NCBI GenBank assembly: GCA_016839635.1
Contig: JAEOTV010000134.1
Coordinates: 1-14,235, forward strand
Length of the DNA: 14,235 nucleotides
Direction of reading: 5' to 3'
From: Promethearchaeota archaeon
GTDB lineage: Archaea > Asgardarchaeota > Lokiarchaeia > Sigynarchaeales > SOKP01
The first letter of the stretch is position 1; the number at the start of each line of letters is the position of its first letter. Under the pieces are notes generated by a model. The model was not told the origin of the DNA and made no database searches. It was given only the letters and a program-made list of their open reading frames with translations. The position numbers and the translations under genes were made by a program. This document shows positions 1 through 5,990 of the stretch, one piece after another.

Positions 1-1201
1 CACGTCGGGGTTCATGATGCATCATACTAGCAGCCAATATCAATACATCCCATTCAGAATTATGACTAGGACAAATAAGTGCAGCTCCCTCTGCAGGAAT
101 ATATTTATCAAAATCAATTACTTTATATGGCATCATGAGATCGGACCAACCACAAACTAAGTCTCCTGAGAAAGCTTGTACTGTGTGTTGAAATTGCTTC
201 CTTACTCCAAACTCCTCTAAACTTTTTAAAAAGGCATACCATGAATCATCTATGAGTTGGATAACCCCTTTCGCTTGATCTTTCAAATATCTCATGAAAT
301 CAAATTTGGATTTTTGCTCAACCTCTTCAGGGGAACCTATCGAAAGTTCCTCATTCTCTTCTCTGTCGTAAAGACCTTCCCGTAATTCCCATATTATATT
401 CCGTAATTCATCGGTTAATCTACGAATATCTTCATATGATACGGTATTGATGTCATAATCATGATAATAAATTGGATCGGCAACACGAACTTTTACTTGA
501 GTTGGTTTCATTACTAGGTTACCTTTAGGTAATGCATTTCTCGAACCAATCACGGCCATAGGGACTATTGGAACATCCATCTCAATAGCAAGCCGTACGG
601 CTCCTGTTTTAAATTCTCCTAATTCTCCCTCCCTAGAGCGAGTTCCCTCTGGGAATATTCCTACCCACTCACCCCCTCTGATAATTTCTTTTGCTTTATC
701 CCATCCTCGTTCTGGATGTTCTCGGTCCACTTTAAAAGCTCCTAGATTATTGAAAAGGGTCTTTACAATAGGTGTTTTAAAATTGTCTAATTTGCTCATA
801 TAGCGAATTCTTCTATGACATGCAGCACCATAAAAGAATGGGTCAATATGCGATTCATGATTGCCAACTAGAATGCCTGGACCATATTCTGGAAACATGT
901 TTCCTTTTGGATATTCTGCTTTAAAATTCCAGAACGTTCTGGCAGCCCATTTAATATAAATATATGCTGCCCACCATTGGAGTCTTCCTTCAATTGGTTT
1001 TAAGTCCAATCTTTTGATGATATACCGATATAAATCATTCAAAGGGTCGATTGGATTATATTTCAGAAGTTTATAAGTCCAATCTTGATGTCGTTTTTCA
1101 TATTTTAGTTCTTCTTGCATTTTTTCTTCAGTAGATTTACTACGTTCCATTTCTTCTGCAATTTGGTAACCTTTTTTTTCCATTTGCATAATCCTTACCA
1201 T
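1..1201 (-). CDS. Lysophospholipid acyltransferase, apparent tandem PlsC domains, 3' end outside window
   Basis: The gene enters from beyond position 1; 400 codons are visible. The first PlsC domain shows the catalytic HX4D motif as NHESHID (H115, D120) and the substrate-binding block FPEGTR at residues 183-188. These family enzymes move an acyl chain from acyl-CoA or acyl-ACP to a lysophospholipid or glycerol phosphate at the membrane. After a charged linker (about 275-310), the visible end contains SHNSEWD (H380, D385) following a hydrophobic strand, which is a second HX4D motif and implies a second acyltransferase domain. The N-terminus is a charged, probably helical extension (about 1-60) with no signal peptide. 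I used the ATG at 1201; ATG codons at 1189 and 1183 are alternatives, and the 1189 start has an AAGG-like ribosome site just upstream. The HAD gene lies 232 bases upstream on the same strand. Family confident; substrate unknown. Confidence 0.85.
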   Translation of the reverse strand, partial: MVRIMQMEKKGYQIAEEMERSKSTEEKMQEELKYEKRHQDWTYKLLKYNPIDPLNDLYRYIIKRLDLKPIEGRLQWWAAYIYIKWAARTFWNFKAEYPKGNMFPEYGPGILVGNHESHIDPFFYGAACHRRIRYMSKLDNFKTPIVKTLFNNLGAFKVDREHPERGWDKAKEIIRGGEWVGIFPEGTRSREGELGEFKTGAVRLAIEMDVPIVPMAVIGSRNALPKGNLVMKPTQVKVRVADPIYYHDYDINTVSYEDIRRLTDELRNIIWELREGLYDREENEELSIGSPEEVEQKSKFDFMRYLKDQAKGVIQLIDDSWYAFLKSLEEFGVRKQFQHTVQAFSGDLVCGWSDLMMPYKVIDFDKYIPAEGAALICPSHNSEWDVLILAASMMHHEPRR

Positions 1202-1433
1202 TTTTTATTAAAAAAATACTAAAAACTTAATAAAAAGCTAGTTTTTCAGCTGAATTAATTTTACTTAAAGACTTGTTTATTTAAAAAATTAATGGTTAGA
1301 GTAATACGCGAAAAAGTATGATTATTTTAGGGTTTCAAATTAAGAGATTATTAGGAATTAAATCAAATATAATTAAAAACCACCAAAAATAGTCACTTGA
1401 GATTAATTTTAAATAAACGATTAAGATAGAGCA
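1202..1433. other. Intergenic region upstream of the acyltransferase
   Basis: This AT-rich stretch separates two genes read on the minus strand. I see no credible open reading frame or RNA gene. A TTTAAATAA-like box on the minus strand at about 1274-1284 could be the TATA element of the acyltransferase, giving a leader of roughly 50 bases, but such boxes are common in this base composition. Confidence 0.35.
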
Positions 1434-2168
1434 TTATTTTTCTATTATCTTTAATAGGTCATCTAATGATTCAATTAAAAGGTCAGGTTTATATTCTGTT
1501 AAAATTTCAGTTTTACTAACTCCGCTTGCGACACCAATAGTCCAGAAACCAGCTTCTCGACCAGCAGTAATGTCTGAAGGCATATCACCTATCATTAAAA
1601 ATTCATCTCTACGGCGTTTTTCATAGTTTTCTAAAGCTGGTTGAAGTGCCATTGGATCTGGTTTTTGAACAGGTATTTTATCACTTCCATAAACACCTTT
1701 AAACACTTTCTCAAATCCTTCTTTTTCCAAATGTTCTATTATGGTTTCTGTTTTATTATGGGAAATGATAAAGAGATCAGCGAATTTACTTATTTTTTTC
1801 AATAGTATTTTCACTGCTGGGAAAAATTGGGCATCTTTTGCATATTCAAGATATTTAGCAAAAATTTTAACAGCAATTTGTAGCTTGTTAAAATAAGTTA
1901 ATCCTTGGAGTGCTGTTATATGGTTAAAGATTTCATAAGATTCTAATAAAACCTTAGGTAGGGGGTATCCTTGAATAGTTTCTAATAAAGCTCCAATTTC
2001 CTGTATTGTTGCTTCCATATCAATATCCAACTTTTTTTCTCCTAAGACTTCTTCAATTGATTTTTCAATAATTTCTCTTATATCAAGTAAAGTTCCATCA
2101 AAGTCAAATATTATTCCACGAAGTGAACCTGTTTGAAGTAATTCAATTAATTGCTTATCTCTACTCAT
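1434..2168 (-). CDS. HAD-superfamily phosphatase, phosphoglycolate-phosphatase-like
   Basis: All four HAD motifs are visible. Motif I is FDFDGTLLD with nucleophile D22 and acid/base D24. Motif II is the serine of FIISHN (S136). Motif III is the lysine of QKPDP (K169). Motif IV is GDMPSD with metal-binding D195 and D199. A helical cap insertion sits between motif I and motif II (about 30-110), as in the PGP/beta-phosphoglucomutase class. The 244-residue length is normal for cytosolic HAD hydrolases, which remove phosphate from small metabolites. No membrane segment or signal peptide is present. It lies 46 bases downstream of the DUF998-like gene and 232 bases upstream of the acyltransferase, all on the minus strand, so a shared transcript is possible. 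No clear Shine-Dalgarno site precedes the ATG; a TTTTATAC box about 36-43 bases upstream would allow a short leader. The substrate cannot be told from sequence. Confidence 0.88.
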   Translation of the reverse strand: MSRDKQLIELLQTGSLRGIIFDFDGTLLDIREIIEKSIEEVLGEKKLDIDMEATIQEIGALLETIQGYPLPKVLLESYEIFNHITALQGLTYFNKLQIAVKIFAKYLEYAKDAQFFPAVKILLKKISKFADLFIISHNKTETIIEHLEKEGFEKVFKGVYGSDKIPVQKPDPMALQPALENYEKRRRDEFLMIGDMPSDITAGREAGFWTIGVASGVSKTEILTEYKPDLLIESLDDLLKIIEK

Positions 2169-2214
2169 ATAGTTTAGAATACTGCAAGAGTTAAAAATTT
2201 TTCGTATAAAAGAT

Positions 2215-2898
2215 TCAAGAAAGTAATTGTTTTAAAGCACCATATGCTTGGTAAATTTCACAAATAAGCAGTGAATAGATTATTATTTTTTGCCCAGCAA
2301 CGTAGATAAATAATACTGTCGAAGTAATATTATTTGGGACTAAAAATAAGGCAAGATAATATATTATTAAAATAACTGATGTAATTGCTAATGCGATTGC
2401 ATAAGATTTTGGATAATCTTCATTTTGAAATAATGCAATTGTAAACAAACTTATAGATATAAAAATGGAACCAAAACCAAGAAATACAAACAAATTGTGC
2501 CAAAAACCTAGGACGTCAGAGGGTGTGAAAGCAATACCAATAAAGAAAATTCCTGTAAAAACTCCAAAAAAGGATCCCAAGATACTTAGTATTTTCATTT
2601 TTTTATAGCTTTTAAAAAAACCTTGGAATGCAATATAAAAAGGAATTTGAGATAATCCCCATAAACACAATGTAATGGTAAATAAAATGTAGCATATCAT
2701 ATTTGGATTACCAGAATGAGCAATAATCCGTCCCAAATCGCTAAAATAGTTATACCAGAATAAATACCCTTGAGTCAAAGGATCAGTATAAGTTCCTCCC
2801 TCATAATAAAACATAGCAATGATTGTTAGGATAATGAACTGTATACAACCAAAAATGTTTAAAAGATAAGCCCAATATTTCAATTTTTTATGATTCAT
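2215..2898 (-). CDS. Polytopic membrane protein, DUF998-like
   Basis: The 227-residue protein has about six or seven hydrophobic helices: roughly 10-30, 65-90, 100-125, 132-157, 166-188 and 192-215. The loop after helix 1 carries YNYFSDLGR (about 48-57), and GNPNM lies shortly after it, before the second helix. A SDLG-type motif followed by an Asn-Pro is typical of DUF998 and of DRAM/Frag1-like families; FTPSDVLGFWHNLFVFLGF in the middle fits the same fold. No function is established for these families. It is divergent from the reductase gene, with 134 bases between the two starts. The HAD gene follows 46 bases downstream on the same strand. The ATG at 2898 gives a short positively charged N-terminus before helix 1, a normal inside-facing start. 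Family assignment is tentative; membrane location is secure. Confidence 0.65.
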   Translation of the reverse strand: MNHKKLKYWAYLLNIFGCIQFIILTIIAMFYYEGGTYTDPLTQGYLFWYNYFSDLGRIIAHSGNPNMICYILFTITLCLWGLSQIPFYIAFQGFFKSYKKMKILSILGSFFGVFTGIFFIGIAFTPSDVLGFWHNLFVFLGFGSIFISISLFTIALFQNEDYPKSYAIALAITSVILIIYYLALFLVPNNITSTVLFIYVAGQKIIIYSLLICEIYQAYGALKQLLS

Positions 2899-3032
2899 TG
2901 AATATTTTCACATAATCCAGCTTGAAATATAAATTATCATAGAATAAATAAGTTAAAAACTTAGAAATAATTTAGATTTGTAATTAAGAGACAGATTGTT
3001 ATTATGGGACAATATAATATAAAGATGATTTT
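2899..3032. promoter_or_regulatory. Divergent promoter region between DUF998-like gene and reductase
   Basis: A 134-base, strongly AT-rich spacer lies between two outward-facing genes, so it must hold both promoters unless the transcripts start elsewhere. An AATATAATATAAAG stretch at about 3011-3024 is TATA-like but sits too close to the reductase ATG to be its box at the usual archaeal distance. I could not assign either promoter firmly. Confidence 0.35.
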
Positions 3033-3791
3033 ATGAGCGAATTTCTAATATTTAATCTTTTGATGATAACATTTGGTTTATCATCAATAATAGTCTTTAT
3101 ACTTTTACTTCGGATACCTGCTGGATATGGGCAACACGTTAGTAAAAAATGGGGACCAAGTGTCGATAGTAAACTTGGTTGGTTTTTGATGGAAATTCCT
3201 ACTGTAGTTGTTTATGTTATTTATTATTTAATTGGAGATCGAAAATTTGATTTAATTCCTCTTATATTTATGGGTATATGGATGTTACATTACATTCAGC
3301 GTACATTTATCTTCCCACTGTTGATTCGTGGTAAACTACCAATGCCAATTACAATTATATTGATGGGGTTTGTATTTAATGGAATTAATTCATATCTACA
3401 AGCAAAGTGGATTTACACATTTTCTCCTTTATATCCTATAAATTGGTTATTAAACCCGTTTTTTATAACTGGAGTTTTGATTTTCTTAGTAGGATTTGTA
3501 ATTAATCTCCATTCCGATTATATAATTCGTAATTTAAGAAAACCTGGAGAAACTGAATATAAAATCCCATATGGGGGGATGTTTAGATACGTGAGTTGCC
3601 CTAGTTATTTTGGAGAGATAACTGAATGGACAGGATGGGCAATTATGACATGGTCATTACCAGGATTAGTATTTGCTATATGGACTTTCGCGAATTTAGC
3701 TCCTAGAGCCCGCACTAACCATCTATGGTACATTAATACGTTTCCAGATTATCCCAAAAGTCGAAGAGCGTTGATTCCTTATATTTTCTAA
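3033..3791 (+). CDS. Steroid 5-alpha-reductase family NADPH-dependent reductase (SRD5A-like)
   Basis: This is a 252-residue membrane enzyme with about six or seven helices, nearly the length of human SRD5A1 and SRD5A2 (about 254-259). The family reduces a carbon-carbon double bond conjugated to a carbonyl, using NADPH, in the membrane. From memory of the human proteins, the match runs end to end: MEIP (53-56) at the QELP site with the catalytic glutamate kept as E54; LHYIQRTF (85-92) at the site of the second catalytic residue, kept as Y87; NLHSDYIIRNLRKPGE (158-173); YKIPYGGMFRYVS (176-188); GEITEWTGWA (194-203); and PDYPKSRRALIPYIF at the very end (238-252). The glutamine next to the catalytic Glu is Met here. 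Natural substrates could be a polyprenal (as for SRD5A3), an enone lipid or a steroid; the sequence cannot decide. It is convergent with the CheR-like gene, 18 bases between stops. Confidence 0.92.
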   Translation: MSEFLIFNLLMITFGLSSIIVFILLLRIPAGYGQHVSKKWGPSVDSKLGWFLMEIPTVVVYVIYYLIGDRKFDLIPLIFMGIWMLHYIQRTFIFPLLIRGKLPMPITIILMGFVFNGINSYLQAKWIYTFSPLYPINWLLNPFFITGVLIFLVGFVINLHSDYIIRNLRKPGETEYKIPYGGMFRYVSCPSYFGEITEWTGWAIMTWSLPGLVFAIWTFANLAPRARTNHLWYINTFPDYPKSRRALIPYIF

Positions 3792-3809
3792 TAGAGAATT
3801 CTGAATATA

Positions 3810-4874
3810 TTAATATAATTTAGAATGGGATTTAATATATATTCGATTATTAGTATCAATCAATTTCAAGCTGCCCCAAGAATCAAATAAAGTCTCAGTC
3901 TTCCCTAAAATTAAAATCCCATTTTCATTTAACCGATCTTCTAATATTTTTAGAAATTTATGTCTATTTTCTCTGTTAAAATAAATCAATAGATATCTAC
4001 AGAATATAATGTCATATTTATAAGGCATCTTGTGGCCTTTAGTCACATCCTCTATAACAAACTCAATTTTATTCTTTATCCTTTCTTTTATTATATTATG
4101 ATGTCCGAAATGAGTTTTTTGTTTAATAAAATATTTATTTTCATAGTAATCTGAAATTTCCTTCATTGAACCATCCGTATAAATACCAATATTTGCCTTT
4201 TCAATTGCTTCAGGAGCGATATCAGAGGCAACTATTCTATATTCTGGGAAGCGTGGAACTTGGGTTTCAAGATTATCAAGAATCATACCAATAGAATAGG
4301 GTTCTTCTCCTGTAGCACAAGGACATGACCAAATATTGATACTATTATTTTGGCTTTTTGCTCTTTTCATTTTTCTATAATATGAGAGTTGATTGAGGAA
4401 AATAAATATATCTACATAATATCTGGCAGGTTTTTCAGTTAAATATCTAGTATTATGTAAATTTTTAACTGCATTCGATTTTGTACGAAATTTAGCCAAT
4501 TTAGTAGGATCTGGCCTTATATTACTTTTTATATCCTTTCTGTTTATGTTTAGACCTTGAATAAATAAATCTTGGAGTGTCTCGAAAACATCATAGTCAC
4601 GAAAAAAGAAAGTGTAATTTACAGTAAATCCTTCGGTAAATTTTTTAATTTCATCACTGTTTGAGGATATATATTCGTAATATTGATTGAGAGTTTTACA
4701 AGGGGTTCTAATCATTCGTGATTTTATGCGTTTTTCAATAAATTTCTTATTATAATATTCGAAATTTAAACCTGTTTTTTTGCTTAATAATTGAATTAAA
4801 GCATTATAAGATTTTTCATCAATAGGGATTTTCTCAATAGGATTCTCTTTATTGAGTTCTGAATCAAAGCTCAT
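3810..4874 (-). CDS. CheR-type SAM-dependent methyltransferase with insertion
   Basis: The family methylates glutamate side chains of receptors using S-adenosylmethionine. The N-terminal helical CheR domain is present (about 20-100), ending in the family signature VNYTFFFRD (85-93). The SAM-binding core shows NIWSCPCATGEEPYSIGM (180-197), then ASDIAPEAIEKANIGIY (216-232), and YDIIFCRYLLIYFN (287-300), where the usual CRN is CRY. At 354 residues it is longer than the usual 270-290. The extra length is an insertion of about 65 basic and polar residues (about 108-175) between FFRD and the SAM motif, where bacterial CheR has a short linker. No receptor, CheA, CheB or CheY gene is visible, so the target is unknown. 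It lies 131 bases downstream of the GTPase-RHH gene on the same strand and may be co-expressed with it, although a CATATAAATT box at about 4945-4955 could be its own promoter. Confidence 0.9.
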   Translation of the reverse strand: MSFDSELNKENPIEKIPIDEKSYNALIQLLSKKTGLNFEYYNKKFIEKRIKSRMIRTPCKTLNQYYEYISSNSDEIKKFTEGFTVNYTFFFRDYDVFETLQDLFIQGLNINRKDIKSNIRPDPTKLAKFRTKSNAVKNLHNTRYLTEKPARYYVDIFIFLNQLSYYRKMKRAKSQNNSINIWSCPCATGEEPYSIGMILDNLETQVPRFPEYRIVASDIAPEAIEKANIGIYTDGSMKEISDYYENKYFIKQKTHFGHHNIIKERIKNKIEFVIEDVTKGHKMPYKYDIIFCRYLLIYFNRENRHKFLKILEDRLNENGILILGKTETLFDSWGSLKLIDTNNRIYIKSHSKLY

Positions 4875-5005
4875 GTAATTATCTATTTTTTTTCTGCAAA
4901 TATCAAATTGTATATCTCAAAATTTACATTTCCATAATAGACTTCTTGAATTTATATGTTTTTAAATAGAAATAGTCTGAAAAATAAGGAAAACAATAGT
5001 AAATC

Positions 5006-5782
5006 CTATGGGTTTAAATTTTCATATTTCTCTAATAATTTTCGAATTTTTTTCAATTCCGTTAGACTTAATTTATCTTCTCCTAAATCCATGCTATTTT
5101 TTGAATTTTTGGTCATAGATTTCGTATTAATTGCTTTTATTTTATCCCAAATTGCTGTTCGAATAAATTCAGATTGTGTTTGATGAGAGAGCTGCGAAAA
5201 TCTTTTAATATCTTCTAATTCTTTACTATTTACTAAGAACTTTACTTGATAGATTTTCCTTAAAGTGCTTTGGATAATATTAGGAACTTGCTTTATAATA
5301 TTTTCTAGATTATTCATCGAAGTCTCTATGTAACCTAAAAATCCTTCTTGTCTAACTAATTTATAATATTTTTCCCTATCAATTTTGTTTGGATCTTTAA
5401 CTAAATCAAGTTTATTGCCAATTAAGAGTACAGGACACTTATTTACTTTAGCTTCATCCCACACTTTATTGAGATATTTCTGATAGTTATCAATGGTTTC
5501 TGGTTTGGACAAATCGAAGATATAAAAAATAGCTGAGGCGCCCTTATAATACATAGTATGCATGGAACCAAATTTTTCTTCATTAAAAAAGTCCCAAAAC
5601 TGAAGTTTATAATCATGTCCATCAATATCTACATGTTTAATATAAAATTCTACCCCTACGATAGGTGAAACATCTTTTTCAAAAATTTTTTCAGAATAAT
5701 GTTTAATTAGAGTGGTTTTGCCTACACCCTCATCTCCAAGGACTAATATTTTAAACGCATCCTTGAATTTTTCATCTCCCAT
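5006..5782 (-). CDS. Ras/Rab-like small GTPase with probable C-terminal RHH DNA-binding domain
   Basis: Residues 8-175 form a small GTPase. G1 is GDEGVGKT (16-23), G4 is NKLD (123-126) and G5 is ETS (153-155). G2 and G3 are altered: SPIVGVEF (39-46) has Ile where Rab proteins carry the switch I Thr of TIGVDF, and WDFFNEEKF (63-71) replaces WDTAGQERF, so the DxxG glycine is Asn67 and the catalytic Gln is Glu68. Residues 178-218 read as a ribbon-helix-helix unit: strand YQVKFLV, helix KELEDIKRFSQLS, turn, then TQSEFIRTAIWDKI, the classic second RHH helix. A charged tail with one more helix (about 238-256) follows. No prenylation cysteine is present at the C-terminus. A consensus ribosome site, AGGAGGG on the minus strand, lies 8 bases before the ATG, so the start is firm. 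The fusion suggests a nucleotide-controlled DNA-binding switch; this is inference. Confidence 0.85.
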   Translation of the reverse strand: MGDEKFKDAFKILVLGDEGVGKTTLIKHYSEKIFEKDVSPIVGVEFYIKHVDIDGHDYKLQFWDFFNEEKFGSMHTMYYKGASAIFYIFDLSKPETIDNYQKYLNKVWDEAKVNKCPVLLIGNKLDLVKDPNKIDREKYYKLVRQEGFLGYIETSMNNLENIIKQVPNIIQSTLRKIYQVKFLVNSKELEDIKRFSQLSHQTQSEFIRTAIWDKIKAINTKSMTKNSKNSMDLGEDKLSLTELKKIRKLLEKYENLNP

Positions 5783-5790
5783 ACTTTTTA

Positions 5791-5797
5791 CCCTCCT
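5791..5797 (-). promoter_or_regulatory. Strong Shine-Dalgarno site of the GTPase-RHH gene
   Basis: AGGAGGG on the minus strand, 8 bases before the ATG at 5782, is a near-perfect match to the 16S 3' end. It fixes the start codon and is the strongest ribosome site in the window; most other genes here have weak or no such sites. Confidence 0.9.
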
Positions 5798-5821
5798 ATT
5801 TTTTTAATTTTTATTATTATA

Positions 5822-5900
5822 CTATGTACTGACTATGTACATATTTTTAAAAAAGAAATAATCATTTATAAATCTATGTACTTAATAAGTACCTATGATC
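5822..5900. promoter_or_regulatory. Repeated CTATGTAC operator-like elements in the GTPase-RHH promoter
   Basis: CTATGTAC occurs exactly at 5822-5829, 5833-5840 and 5874-5881, and a variant, CTATGATC, at 5893-5900. The first two copies lie 11 bases apart, about one helical turn, and together also read as TATGTAC-N7-GTACATA (5823-5843). The third is part of a perfect palindrome with 7-base arms, GTACTTA-A-TAAGTAC (5878-5892). A TATA-like ATTTATAAAT (5864-5873) lies between the two groups, so bound protein would cover both sides of the box and the likely transcription start. RHH repressors typically bind tandem short repeats in their own promoters, so autoregulation by the downstream gene product is a reasonable inference. 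Confidence 0.65.
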
Positions 5901-5990
5901 TAAAATCACAAAAAGATTTCCATCTGTTAAATTAGACTTTTCATTACTTTCTCGAGTAAATATGAAGAATAAAGTTATAAAACAATGAAA

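Noticed and set aside
1236..1256. AGCTGAAAAACT shared (as reverse complement) with the tryptophanase upstream region near 9618
   Set aside because: A single 12-base match in AT-rich DNA is expected by chance in 14 kb, and no longer similarity surrounds it.
4956..5183. 75-codon open frame on the plus strand
   Set aside because: Most of it lies antisense to the C-terminal region of the GTPase-RHH gene; its composition is that of a reverse-strand shadow, and it has no family resemblance.
5443..5625. 60-codon open frame on the minus strand
   Set aside because: It is another frame of the same strand inside the GTPase domain, whose motifs prove the other frame is the coding one.
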